From NCBI RefSeq assembly GCF_900111555.1, contig NZ_FOHZ01000009.1, positions 92,015 to 156,014 on the forward strand: a stretch of 64,000 nt of DNA, given 5' to 3'. Under the pieces are notes generated by a model. It ran no database searches, was not told the origin of the DNA, and saw only the letters and a list, made by a program, of their open reading frames with translations. This stretch comes from Marinobacter segnicrescens. Its GTDB lineage: Bacteria > Pseudomonadota > Gammaproteobacteria > Pseudomonadales > Oleiphilaceae. The translations under genes and the position numbers were made by a program. Positions 34,089 to 42,977 of this stretch are shown piece after piece; positions within the stretch are counted from its first letter, which is position 1, and the number at the start of each line of letters is the position of its first letter.

Positions 34089-34184
34089 GGTGGGGGCCCC
34101 TTTCTCCGCTGCAATTCACGGGCCTTCCCTGGCCCGACCTTGCACCGCGCCATCCATGGCGCTGCTGCGAAAGGGGCCCCCACC
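34089..34184. repeat. Long inverted repeat enclosing two hairpins (between symporter and radical SAM genes)
   Basis: Perfect 16-bp arms (34089-34104, 34169-34184; GGTGGGGGCCCCTTTC) enclose two hairpins: GGGCC-TTCCCT-GGCCC and GCGCCAT-CC-ATGGCGC. The plan matches the inverted repeat at 13013: a long outer stem and two inner hairpins with TCC-type loops. It lies between two genes on the same strand. Confidence 0.85.
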
Positions 34185-34237
34185 ACATGCTCTTCATACT
34201 CTGTGCGGGCCGCCCTTCAAGCTCTGACTCAGGCGGT

Positions 34238-35194
34238 TTATGTTGGTGCGCTGCAGCTGGCCCCAAACCGGTAACAGGAAAAGCACCGGTGATGCCGCAG
34301 CATAATGCGTTCATCCATACTCTCCGCCAGGGTGCCACCCAGGTCGTACTGGGGGTCGTCGTCCACCAGGGTGCAGGCGAAAACCCGCACCTGATCGTTC
34401 TTCTTCACCAGCATGCGGGTGTAGGTGCACATGAAGTGGGCCCTGCTTTCCCGGGTGGGGTATTTCTCCATGCAGTTTTCGGTGATTTCCGGACTGCCAT
34501 CGTCAGAACCCGGGGTGCCCAGATCCGGAAACGCCGTGAAGGCCAGGGGCTCCGGAATCCCCCATTCCCGGAAAATACCCCGGAAAGCATTTTCCGCCTG
34601 CAGCGGGTCCTCCATGGGATCGCTCTGCCGGGCAATGGATACTTTGAAACCCTGGTCGACAAGCCAGCGGATGCCTTCCAACGCCTTGTCGAAACTTCCC
34701 TCACCCCGGTCCACATCGTGGCGGGCAGCATCCGGGTAGTCCAGGCTGACCCTAAAATGGATCGGATGGGGATTATCCAGCAACGGCAACACCTTGTGCC
34801 GACGCTTCAACAGAGGGTCAGTCGCATTGGTGAGGACAAAGCAGGGGCGGTGCTGGCTGGCGTAATCGAGGATATTCACAAAATCCCGGATGACGAAGGG
34901 CTCGCCACCGGTAAAGGAAAACTGCTCTACACCCATATCCAGTGCTTCATGGATAAAGGGCTCGACATCGCTGAGCTTCATCCCCGGGATACGCCCATCT
35001 CCCGGATGGGACCCTTCAAGGCAGAAGGGGCAGGCCAGGTTGCAGGCGGTGCCGGTGTGTATCCACAACTCCCGCAGACGGTCAGAGTCGATGTACCCAC
35101 GGTGTTCACCCTCCCGGGTGTGGGTCCAGCTGTCCCTGGCTCGCGGCTCCAGTACTTCAGTGACGGGTATCATTTTCTCGGCAGTCAGGGGCAT
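34238..35194 (-). CDS. Radical SAM protein of unknown function
   Basis: This 318-residue protein has the CxxxCxxC motif in GTACNLACPFC that binds the [4Fe-4S] cluster with S-adenosylmethionine, followed by FSFTGGEPFVIRDF, which matches the SAM-binding GGE motif. A C-terminal cluster of cysteines (HRCFSCYRFGASC) may hold a second iron-sulfur cluster or a metal. The remaining sequence is not typical of any well-known subfamily I can name. It probably performs a radical modification on an unknown small substrate. Neighbours are a TVP38-flavoprotein fusion upstream and a symporter and phosphatase downstream, all on the same strand. Confidence 0.75.
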   Translation of the reverse strand: MPLTAEKMIPVTEVLEPRARDSWTHTREGEHRGYIDSDRLRELWIHTGTACNLACPFCLEGSHPGDGRIPGMKLSDVEPFIHEALDMGVEQFSFTGGEPFVIRDFVNILDYASQHRPCFVLTNATDPLLKRRHKVLPLLDNPHPIHFRVSLDYPDAARHDVDRGEGSFDKALEGIRWLVDQGFKVSIARQSDPMEDPLQAENAFRGIFREWGIPEPLAFTAFPDLGTPGSDDGSPEITENCMEKYPTRESRAHFMCTYTRMLVKKNDQVRVFACTLVDDDPQYDLGGTLAESMDERIMLRHHRCFSCYRFGASCSAPT

Positions 35195-35243
35195 AGGGGC
35201 TCCATCACAACGTTTTGTTAGTCCTCAGACACGACAATGTCCA

Positions 35244-37442
35244 TTATGTTACAGATCTGTCCTGTTTACGTTGGGCCTTGCCGGTATGGCCACCACCCAA
35301 TCGCCAGCGGTGAAATCGTTCCAGCCAGGCCAGGACGCCCTGGGGCGCATGGGCCTGTTTCCACTGCCCGGCAGCGGCCTTGGCAGATTCATTCCAGGTG
35401 GGATAGGGGTGGATGGTACCGAGGATTTTGTTGAGGCCGATGCCATGCTTCATGGCCAGGGTAAACTCCGCCAAGATCTCACCACCGTGGGCGCCCACCA
35501 CTACCGCGCCAAGGATGCGGTCCTTGCCAGGCACCGTCAGCACCTTGATAAAGCCGTGGTCCTCGTCCTCTGCGATGGCCCTGTCCAGGTCGTCCAGGCC
35601 ATAGCGGGTAACCTCATAGTCAACACCCTGCGCCCGGGCTTCCGCCTCACTCAGGCCCACCCGGGCCACTTCCGGCGCAGTAAAGGTCACCCAGGGCAAC
35701 ACCCGGTAATCCACCCGGAACCGCCGGAACTGACCAAACAGTCCGTTGACCGCGGCGTACCAGGCCTGGTGGGAGGCGGCGTGGGTAAACTGGTAGGGGC
35801 CGGCCACATCTCCGCAGGCGAACACATTGGGGAAGCCCACACTCAGGTCTTCTTCCACCGGCACGGTGCCATTCTCACGAGGCTCGATACCCAGTGCTTC
35901 GAGGTTCAGTCCGTCGGTATTACCAGCCCGGCCAACGGCCACCAGTACCCGGTCAAAGGGAATCCGCACCCGCTCGCCATGGTGCTCACACCAGGCGATG
36001 CGCTCGCCGTTCTCCTCAGCAAATTCCACGGCCTTGTGACCTGTTCGCAGATCAATGCCTTCCCGGTGGAACTGCGCCTGCACCAGCTCCGAGACCTCGA
36101 CGTCTTCCTTCGCAAGAATCCGGTCGCCGGCCTCAATCTGGATTACCCGGCTACCCAGCCGGGCGAAAGCCTGGGAGAGCTCGCACCCGATGGGACCCCC
36201 GCCCAGAACCAGCAACCGCCCTGGCTGCTCTTGCAGGTCCCACAGGTTCTCCGAAGTGAGCGGGTCCATGGTGTTCAGGCCGGGAATCGGAGGCACAAAC
36301 GGCTTGCCGCCGGTGGCAATGACGATGCTGCGGGCGCTGAGCCTTTCCCGGCGACCATCGTTACGGACCACATCGACTTCCCAGGGAGACACAAAGGCCG
36401 CGCCGCCTTCGATAACATCCACGCCCAGGCCGCGATAACGCTCCGGGGAGTCATGGGGTTCAACCTTTGCAATGATTTTTTTTACTCGACCCATGATGCT
36501 CGAAAAGTTGCCCGATACCGGCACAGAGTCCAGCCCGTAGCGATCAGCATGGCGCAGGGTATCGGCGGCCTTCGCACTGCGGATCAGCGCCTTGGACGGG
36601 ACACAGCCGGTGTTCAGGCAGTCACCGCCCATCCGGTCCCGCTCGATCAACGCCACTTTCGCTTTCACAGCCGCTCCAATGTACGCCGAGACCAGTCCGG
36701 CCGATCCGCCACCAATCACCAGCAGGTTATAGTCGAACGAATCCGGTTTCCGGAAGCCCCGGTATGCCCGACGACGCCGGATAAAGCCCACCACGAACTT
36801 GGCCATGAGAGGGAACAGGCCCAGCAGGGCAAACGACAGCAGCAGGTCGGCCGAGACAATATCGCCCATACTGCTCACCTGTCCCAGCTGTGTGCCCGCG
36901 TTCACATAGACAAAGGTGCCCGGCAACATGCCCAGCCAACTGACCAAGGCATAGGTGCGCAGTTTCATCCCCGTCAGGCCCATGGCCAGGTTAATCAGGA
37001 AGAAGGGAAACACCGGTACCAGGCGCAACGTTGCCAGGTAAAAGGCACCGTCCTTTTCGATACCCTCATCAATCCGGCGGATGGTTTTGGCGTACTTGCG
37101 CTTTAGGGTATCCCGCAACAGGAAGCGCGCCACCAGGAAGGCCAGGGACGCACCGATGGTGGAGGCCACCGAGACAGTCAACAGCCCGACCAGGTTACCC
37201 AGGAACGCCCCGCCCGCCAGGGTCAGCACAGTGGCGCCGGGCAGGGACAAGGCCGTACTGACCACATAGACCAGGGCGTAAAGCGACACCGCGAGCACCA
37301 GGTTGTCCGCAATCCACGCCTCCAGCTGTGCCTGGTTCTGCTTCAGGTTCTCCAGGGTCAGCACGTCCGGCCCACCCAGCGTGATAAAGGCCGCCACGAG
37401 CAGGGCAATCAGGGTGAGGACAATCAGTTTCGGTTTTGACAT
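35244..37442 (-). CDS. Fusion of TVP38/TMEM64 membrane protein and dihydrolipoamide dehydrogenase-like flavoprotein
   Basis: This is a 732-residue fusion. Residues 1-220 are a TVP38/TMEM64 (DedA-like) membrane domain with RLVPVFPFFLINLAMGLTGM and WLGMLPGTFVYVNAGTQ. Residues 235-730 form a class I pyridine nucleotide-disulfide oxidoreductase: FAD motif VIGGGSAGLVSAY, redox pair GGDCLNTGCVPSKAL, NAD motif GGGPIGCELSQAF, FACGDVAGPYQFTH, and HPYPTWNE where the catalytic HP...E dyad is expected. The flavin half resembles mercuric reductase and lipoamide dehydrogenases, but a mercuric N-terminal HMA domain is lacking. The substrate is unknown; linking of thiol redox chemistry to the membrane is implied. 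It is upstream of and codirectional with the radical SAM gene. Confidence 0.85.
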   Translation of the reverse strand: MSKPKLIVLTLIALLVAAFITLGGPDVLTLENLKQNQAQLEAWIADNLVLAVSLYALVYVVSTALSLPGATVLTLAGGAFLGNLVGLLTVSVASTIGASLAFLVARFLLRDTLKRKYAKTIRRIDEGIEKDGAFYLATLRLVPVFPFFLINLAMGLTGMKLRTYALVSWLGMLPGTFVYVNAGTQLGQVSSMGDIVSADLLLSFALLGLFPLMAKFVVGFIRRRRAYRGFRKPDSFDYNLLVIGGGSAGLVSAYIGAAVKAKVALIERDRMGGDCLNTGCVPSKALIRSAKAADTLRHADRYGLDSVPVSGNFSSIMGRVKKIIAKVEPHDSPERYRGLGVDVIEGGAAFVSPWEVDVVRNDGRRERLSARSIVIATGGKPFVPPIPGLNTMDPLTSENLWDLQEQPGRLLVLGGGPIGCELSQAFARLGSRVIQIEAGDRILAKEDVEVSELVQAQFHREGIDLRTGHKAVEFAEENGERIAWCEHHGERVRIPFDRVLVAVGRAGNTDGLNLEALGIEPRENGTVPVEEDLSVGFPNVFACGDVAGPYQFTHAASHQAWYAAVNGLFGQFRRFRVDYRVLPWVTFTAPEVARVGLSEAEARAQGVDYEVTRYGLDDLDRAIAEDEDHGFIKVLTVPGKDRILGAVVVGAHGGEILAEFTLAMKHGIGLNKILGTIHPYPTWNESAKAAAGQWKQAHAPQGVLAWLERFHRWRLGGGHTGKAQRKQDRSVT

Positions 37443-37604
37443 GGTCTACAACGTCCGGAAGAAAAATGACGGGTATCAGACACGGATACGGCCGATCTGT
37501 TACAGGGTAGCGTGCAACGGATGCCGGAAGTACTGAGGCATACGAAAACCAGCGATATACGGGCCAGTCAGGGCAACAGATTGTCCGGCATCCGGCCCAT
37601 ACGG

Positions 37605-37628
37605 GAAAGGGGACCGAAGTCCCCTTTC
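37605..37628 (-). terminator. Terminator-like hairpin after the RND operon
   Basis: GAAAGGGGAC-CGAA-GTCCCCTTTC forms a perfect ten-bp stem. On the minus strand the loop reads TTCG, a very stable tetraloop. It lies 40 bases past the RND pump stop codon. There is only a short T-run in the stem itself. Confidence 0.65.
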
Positions 37629-37667
37629 TCATTACTACAGATCTCGTTAATTCCGTGCTACCAACCC

Positions 37668-40600
37668 TCAGGCAGTGGCGGTGCCCTTTTCTTCATCATG
37701 CCCACCGGCATTGTGATCCCGTGCCAGCAGTATGTAGAAGGCCGGCAGCACAAAGATGGTGAACAGGGTGCCAATGCCAAGGCCTGCACTGATGGTGAGA
37801 CCGATGGCAAACCGGCTTTCGGCGCCCGGACCCACGGCGATCAGCAACGGCACCATGGCGAAGATCAGCGCCAGGGACGTCATGATGATCGGTCGCAGGC
37901 GAATCGCCGCCGCTTCCAGTACTGCCTCCCGTTTGCTCAGGCCGCGCTCTACCTGCAACTGGTTGGCGAACTCCACGATCAGGATACCGTTTTTCGACAC
38001 TACGCCAATCAACGTGATCAGCCCCACCTGGGTATAGATATTCATGGTGGCAAAGCCAAGCACAATAAAGGCCATGGCCCCCGCCACCGACATGGGCACC
38101 GATACCAGGATGATGAACGGGTCACGCCAGCTCTCGAACTGGGCTGCCAGCACCAGGTAAATCACCAGAAGCGACAGGAAAAAGGTCACCATCAGCGCGC
38201 TGCCCTGGGTGGCCAGCTGTCGGGACTGCCCAGTGTAATCATGGTTGAAGCCCTGCGGGAACACACCAGCAGCCGCTTCCTCCATCCAGGCCATGGCATC
38301 ACCGTCGGTCACGCCCGGCATCACAACCCCTTGCAACGTCAGGGAGTTGAGCTGGTTGAACTGGGTGCGTTGTGATGGCTCAACATCCTTCTCGAAACTG
38401 ATCACACTGCCCAGGGGCACCAGCTCACCAGTCCCGGTACGGATGTAGTAGTCATTAAGCGCCTCCTCACTGACCCGGAAATCCTGGTCCACCTGGGGAA
38501 TCACCTGGTAGGACCGGCCTTCCATACTGAAGCGATTGATGTAACCGCCGCCCAGCATACTGGACATGGCCTGCCCCACATCCTGCATGGACAGCCCCAG
38601 GTCCGCCACCCGGTCACGGTCCACCTGAATACGGGTAACCGGCCGGTCGAAGTCGATGGACTTCTGCAGGAACATGAAGTTACCGCTCTGCATAGCCTTG
38701 CCAAGCAGCTCATCGGCCACTTCATTCAACTGCTCGTACCCGGCGCCGGTGGTGATCACAAACTGGAAGGGAAGACCGCCGCCCGAGCCCGGCAGGGACG
38801 GTCGCGGGAACACCGCCGTCTGGAGGCCGGTGACCTTGTTCAGCTCGGCGTTGAGGAGTGGCTGGACCTCGAACTGGGTAATGTCACGCTCGCTCCAGGG
38901 TGCCAGTTTGAAGCCACCGAAGACCGCATTGGGGCTGGTGATGCCCAGGATCATGAAGTCCTCCTCGTAACCCGGCACCGTGGTCATGCGCTGCTGGACT
39001 TCATCGCCATGCTCGCGGAGGTAGTCCAGCGTGGACGTTTGAGCACCCAGCCCCTGGTAGAACAGGATGCCCTGGTCTTCCGTGGGGGCGAGCTCGTTCT
39101 GGCTCATGGCCACCATGAAATAGATTGATCCCAGCACCACCAGCGCGAAGAAGATCACTACGCTGATGGTCTGCATCATGGAGTCCAACGCCCGCTTGTA
39201 GCCGTTGGCCAGGCCATTGAAGGTGCGCTCAACCCGGGTCTCGAACCAGCCCGGGTTACCGTGGGGTTTGAGAATCTTGCCGGACAGCATGGGCGACAGG
39301 GTCAGGGCCACGATCCCGGAAATCACCACCGTTCCGGCGAGGGTAAAGGCGAACTCAGTGAACAGGGAGCCCACCAGCCCGCCCATGAAGCCGATCGGCG
39401 CGTAGACCGCCACCAGGGTGGTGGTCATGGCAATGATCGGTGTGGCCATTTCCCGGGCACCGTTCAGGGCCGCATCGAAGCGGGACTCGCCCTGCTCGAT
39501 ATGGCGATGCACGTTCTCCACCATGATGATGGCGTCATCCACCACCAGGCCGATGGCCAGCACCATGGACAATAGCGTGAGCAGGTTCAGGGAAAAGCCC
39601 ATCATCAGCATCACGAACGCACCACCCACCAGGGACAGGGGCACGGCCACGGAGGGCACCACCGCGGCCCGGATGGAGCCCAGGCACAGGAATACCACCA
39701 CCAGCACAATCACCAGGGCTTCCAGCAGGGTCTTGATTACCTCGGCGATGGAGTCCTCGATAAAGCTAGAGGCATCGTAGGCCAGACGCACATCGAGGCC
39801 CGATGGCAGCTGCCGCTCGATGTCCGGCAGCTCATCCTTGACCAGTCCCGCCACCGTCAGCGGGTTGGCGCCAGGAGACAGTTCGATCGCCACATAGGTC
39901 GCCGGCTGACCCTTGTACAGGGCGAGCTGGTCGTAGGTTTCCGAACCCAGCTCAACCCGGGCGATATCCCGCAGCCGGATGATGGAGCCATCGGCTTCCT
40001 TGACCACCAGGTCCCGGAAGCTCTCCACGTCCGACACGTCGGTATTACTCGTCATGCTGATCTTGGTGTACTTGCCCTCGGTATTGCCCACCGCGGCCTG
40101 GTAGTTGTTACGCAGCAGTACACTGACCACTTCCTGGGGCGTCATGTCGACAGCCGCCAGGCGCTCCGGGTCCAGCCAGGCCCGCAGGGCGAACTTCCGC
40201 CCCAGCAGTTCCGCCTTGCCGACACCGGCCAGTGCCTGCAGCCGCGGCTGCACCACCCGGGTCAGGTAGTCGGTAATCTGGGGCACATCCAGCTCGTTGC
40301 TGTAGAAGGCAATGTACATCAGCGCTGTGGAGTCGCCAGTGGTGGAGGAAATCACCGGGTCCTGGGCGTCCGCTGGCAGCACGTTACGCTGGCTGGCCAC
40401 CTTGGCCTGGATTTCCGCCAGGGCCGCGTTGGCGTCGTAGTTCAGTACCATTTTGGCTTCGATGGTTGACCGGCCCTGGGAACTGGTAGAGGTCAGGTAA
40501 TCGATACCGCTGGCCTCAGCCATGGCCTGTTGCAGCGGCGTTGTGATGAAGCCCTTGACCAGGTCAGAGCTGGCGCCCGGATAGGCCGTGGTTACCGTAA

Positions 40601-40733
40601 CCGTGGTGCTCTCCAACTGCGGATACTGACGGATTTCCATTTCCATGGCGGCCCGTGCGCCAAGCAGCAGGATCAGCAGACTGACCACCGTGGCCAGTAC
40701 CGGCCGGTGGACAAAGATATCAGTGAATTTCAT
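37668..40733 (-). CDS. RND efflux pump inner-membrane permease (HAE-1 type)
   Basis: This 1,021-residue protein has the 12-helix plan of AcrB-like pumps, with an N-terminal helix, two large periplasmic regions and two six-helix blocks. Typical segments are VLATVVSLLILLLGA near the start, NLLTLLSMVLAIGLVVDDAIIMVENVHRHIE (helix IV, with the two proton-relay Asp), and GVVSKNGILIVEFANQL in the second half. It exports drugs or other hydrophobic compounds, driven by the proton gradient. The specific substrates are not indicated. It overlaps the adaptor gene by four bases (ATGA), and no outer membrane factor gene is adjacent. Confidence 0.93.
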   Translation of the reverse strand: MKFTDIFVHRPVLATVVSLLILLLGARAAMEMEIRQYPQLESTTVTVTTAYPGASSDLVKGFITTPLQQAMAEASGIDYLTSTSSQGRSTIEAKMVLNYDANAALAEIQAKVASQRNVLPADAQDPVISSTTGDSTALMYIAFYSNELDVPQITDYLTRVVQPRLQALAGVGKAELLGRKFALRAWLDPERLAAVDMTPQEVVSVLLRNNYQAAVGNTEGKYTKISMTSNTDVSDVESFRDLVVKEADGSIIRLRDIARVELGSETYDQLALYKGQPATYVAIELSPGANPLTVAGLVKDELPDIERQLPSGLDVRLAYDASSFIEDSIAEVIKTLLEALVIVLVVVFLCLGSIRAAVVPSVAVPLSLVGGAFVMLMMGFSLNLLTLLSMVLAIGLVVDDAIIMVENVHRHIEQGESRFDAALNGAREMATPIIAMTTTLVAVYAPIGFMGGLVGSLFTEFAFTLAGTVVISGIVALTLSPMLSGKILKPHGNPGWFETRVERTFNGLANGYKRALDSMMQTISVVIFFALVVLGSIYFMVAMSQNELAPTEDQGILFYQGLGAQTSTLDYLREHGDEVQQRMTTVPGYEEDFMILGITSPNAVFGGFKLAPWSERDITQFEVQPLLNAELNKVTGLQTAVFPRPSLPGSGGGLPFQFVITTGAGYEQLNEVADELLGKAMQSGNFMFLQKSIDFDRPVTRIQVDRDRVADLGLSMQDVGQAMSSMLGGGYINRFSMEGRSYQVIPQVDQDFRVSEEALNDYYIRTGTGELVPLGSVISFEKDVEPSQRTQFNQLNSLTLQGVVMPGVTDGDAMAWMEEAAAGVFPQGFNHDYTGQSRQLATQGSALMVTFFLSLLVIYLVLAAQFESWRDPFIILVSVPMSVAGAMAFIVLGFATMNIYTQVGLITLIGVVSKNGILIVEFANQLQVERGLSKREAVLEAAAIRLRPIIMTSLALIFAMVPLLIAVGPGAESRFAIGLTISAGLGIGTLFTIFVLPAFYILLARDHNAGGHDEEKGTATA

Positions 40734-41845
40734 GACTCGGAGGCCTCCGCGGCCTGCTCACTGTCAGCAGCCTCTTCCTGGATGGTCACCCGCTGCCCGG
40801 CCCGCAGGCGCAACAATCCCTTGGACACCACCTGGTCACCCTCCTCAAGACCACTGAGAATTGCGACACGGTCATTGTTGACGTCACCGGTGGTGACGGA
40901 ACGACGGGTCACTGTTTTCTCACCCTGGTCGTTCTCTTCGATCAGGAACACATAGTCACCGTACGTGTTGTAGGACACTGCCGTACGGGGCAGGGTAATC
41001 ACTTCACGATCTTCCGGCTGCCGGGTCATGATGGTGGCGAACATGCCCGGACGAAGCTTGCCTTCCGGGTTATCCAGGGTGGCCCGTATGCGCACAGTGC
41101 GGGTTTCCGGATTCACCGAGGTATTGATGGCACTGACCTGGCCGGAAAAGGTCTCTTCCGGCACGGCAGCGACCGTGGCTTCCACTTCATAGCCCTGTGC
41201 CACCCGGGGGAGGTTACGCTCCGACAAGGTGTAGTCCAGGTAGATGGGGTCCAGCATGTTGATTTCGACAATGGGTGTACCGGTGGCGATGTACTCACCC
41301 TGGTCTACCAGCCGCAGACCCAGCTTGCCGTCGAAAGGCGCCCGGATCACTTTCTTGTTGAGCTGGGCCTCTGCCTCGTTGACCCTCGCCCGCGCCGCAT
41401 CGTAGTTGGCCTTGGCCTCATCGAACTGGGACTGGGACACGGCCCGCCGGGGCAGCAGGTTTTCAATCCGTTTAAATTCCTGCTGGGCCAGCTGCGCCTC
41501 TGCCCGGCGGGTCCGCAGCGCGGCCTCGTCAATCTGTGAATCCAGGCGGATCAGCACATCACCCTGCTTGACCATATCACCGGACTCAAACGCGATTTCC
41601 TGGATCACCCCGGGCACCTCGTTGGCCACCTGGATGCCATTGACAGCCTCAACGCTGCCAACGGACTTGATCGCCGGGGTCCAGCTCTGCAACGTCGCCA
41701 CGGCAGCCGATACCTCGGCCGGCGGCTGTGGCTGGGACATCTGCTCTTTCATCTGCCCGAACTGATAGAACTTGTAGCCAAATATGCCCCCGAGCACGAT
41801 GCCCAGAAACACGAGAACAATGAGGAAGCGGCGAAACGTGCGCAT
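40730..41845 (-). CDS. RND efflux periplasmic adaptor (membrane fusion protein)
   Basis: This 371-residue protein has an N-terminal membrane anchor (FLIVLVFLGIVLGGIFGY) followed by a lipoyl-like barrel (VPGVIQEIAFESGDMVKQGDVLIRLDS), a long alpha-helical hairpin (about residues 100-165, Ala, Glu and Arg-rich) and beta-barrel domains with RAPFDGKLGLRLVDQGEYI and KLRPGMFATI. It joins the pump to an outer membrane channel. ATG 41845 is preferred; the frame from 41923 adds 26 unlikely residues. No canonical lipobox is visible, so it is anchored by the helix and not by a lipid. Confidence 0.9.
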   Translation of the reverse strand: MRTFRRFLIVLVFLGIVLGGIFGYKFYQFGQMKEQMSQPQPPAEVSAAVATLQSWTPAIKSVGSVEAVNGIQVANEVPGVIQEIAFESGDMVKQGDVLIRLDSQIDEAALRTRRAEAQLAQQEFKRIENLLPRRAVSQSQFDEAKANYDAARARVNEAEAQLNKKVIRAPFDGKLGLRLVDQGEYIATGTPIVEINMLDPIYLDYTLSERNLPRVAQGYEVEATVAAVPEETFSGQVSAINTSVNPETRTVRIRATLDNPEGKLRPGMFATIMTRQPEDREVITLPRTAVSYNTYGDYVFLIEENDQGEKTVTRRSVTTGDVNNDRVAILSGLEEGDQVVSKGLLRLRAGQRVTIQEEAADSEQAAEASES

Positions 41846-42013
41846 AGCGAGTAATCCCTGACAATAACCGGAACGGACCCCGTAGATACCGATGCCCAGG
41901 GCAAGGATACGGAGAAGGTACAACAGTAGATGGGAATTATTTCACTTTATAAGCAAGCGAAACAGTCTTGTTTTAAAGATTATTTTCTGTACAAAGCCGC
42001 GCAAGGGGAAAGC

Positions 42014-42040
42014 CCCTGACGCCCCGGCAAGGCGTCAGGG
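42014..42040 (-). terminator. Terminator-like hairpin after the Usp gene
   Basis: CCCTGACGCC (42014-42023) pairs perfectly with GGCGTCAGGG (42031-42040), a ten-bp stem just past the Usp stop codon. The downstream minus-strand sequence is moderately T-rich (GGGCTTTCCCC). It may serve as the terminator of the SulP-Usp unit. Confidence 0.6.
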
Positions 42041-42049
42041 CCAGTACCG

Positions 42050-42901
42050 TCAGCGCAGGATAACCAAGGGCTTTTCGGCGGTCTTGAGCATGGTCGTCGT
42101 GGTGCTGCCCACCAGGAACTGACGGATACGGGAGTGGCCATAAGCACCCATCACCAGGATATCGATATCCTGTTCTTCCTGGTAGGCGTGCAGGGTCGGC
42201 TCCACATCGCCGGCCCGGATGGCCACCTGGATGTCCACACCCATTCCGGACAGCATGGTTTCGGCCTTCTTCAGCTGTTCACGACGGTCCGCCGTGTCAG
42301 CACCCACCATGACCACGTGCAGGGGCATGCCCCGGAACACCGGGCTACCGGCCAGCAACTCCACACTGCGGAAGGCGGTCTTGCTGCCGTCGAACGCCAG
42401 CATGGCGCTCTTGGGTATGGTGAACTCATCCGGTACCAACAGGATCGGCCGTTGCAGGCTGCGGATCACGGTTTCCAGCTGGCTGCCGATGTGCACATCC
42501 CGGTCGGAACTGCTTTCACCATGCAACCCCATCACCAGCAGGCGGGTCTGGTTTTCAAGGGCCAGCAGGGACTCGGTCAGGTCACCATGACGCTGGCGTT
42601 TGATGACATTTTCCACGCCCGCGTCCTTCACCCGTCGTTCGGCGTCATCCAGCATGTGATGGCCATGCTCCAGCGCCAGCTTGCTGCGGCGGGCATCCAG
42701 GTCTGCCAGTTCTTCCAGCAGGTGCTCGCGGCTGCCCAGGCCGATATTACCGGCCAGGTCCGGTGCTACCGGGTACCGCTCTTCGTCCAGCACATGCAAC
42801 AGGGTGACCGGCACCTCCATGTGCTGGCTGGCCCAGGCGGCGTAATCGCATACCGCCGGGGCTGCACGGGAGCCGTCGATACAGGCAACTACTCGTAGCA
42901 T
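42050..42901 (-). CDS. Tandem universal stress protein (two Usp domains)
   Basis: This is a 283-residue cytoplasmic protein with two Usp domains. The first begins MLRVVACIDGSRAAPAV. The second begins MLAFDGSKTAFRSVELL and ends with VMGAYGHSRIRQFLVGSTTTTML, matching the G-2x-G-9x-G(S/T) ATP-binding pattern. The first domain has LVMGLHGESS, with a weaker match. Tandem Usps bind ATP and modulate stress responses. ATG 42901 is preferred, with GAGGACACC upstream; the start at 42976 adds a Asn-His-rich tail. It follows the SulP gene by 76 bases, a pairing common in marine gammaproteobacteria, suggesting that Usp tunes anion transport. Confidence 0.88.
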   Translation of the reverse strand: MLRVVACIDGSRAAPAVCDYAAWASQHMEVPVTLLHVLDEERYPVAPDLAGNIGLGSREHLLEELADLDARRSKLALEHGHHMLDDAERRVKDAGVENVIKRQRHGDLTESLLALENQTRLLVMGLHGESSSDRDVHIGSQLETVIRSLQRPILLVPDEFTIPKSAMLAFDGSKTAFRSVELLAGSPVFRGMPLHVVMVGADTADRREQLKKAETMLSGMGVDIQVAIRAGDVEPTLHAYQEEQDIDILVMGAYGHSRIRQFLVGSTTTTMLKTAEKPLVILR

Positions 42902-42977
42902 GGTGTCCTCGCCTTCGTTGTCGTTATGGTTATTGTTGTGACCGCGATTGCTGTCGATCCGTGTGTTCTGGTCCATA

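Noticed and set aside
34890..37106. 738-codon open frame on the plus strand
   Set aside because: It is antisense to the TVP38-flavoprotein fusion and to part of the radical SAM gene; the composition is His/Gln-rich, typical of such shadows.
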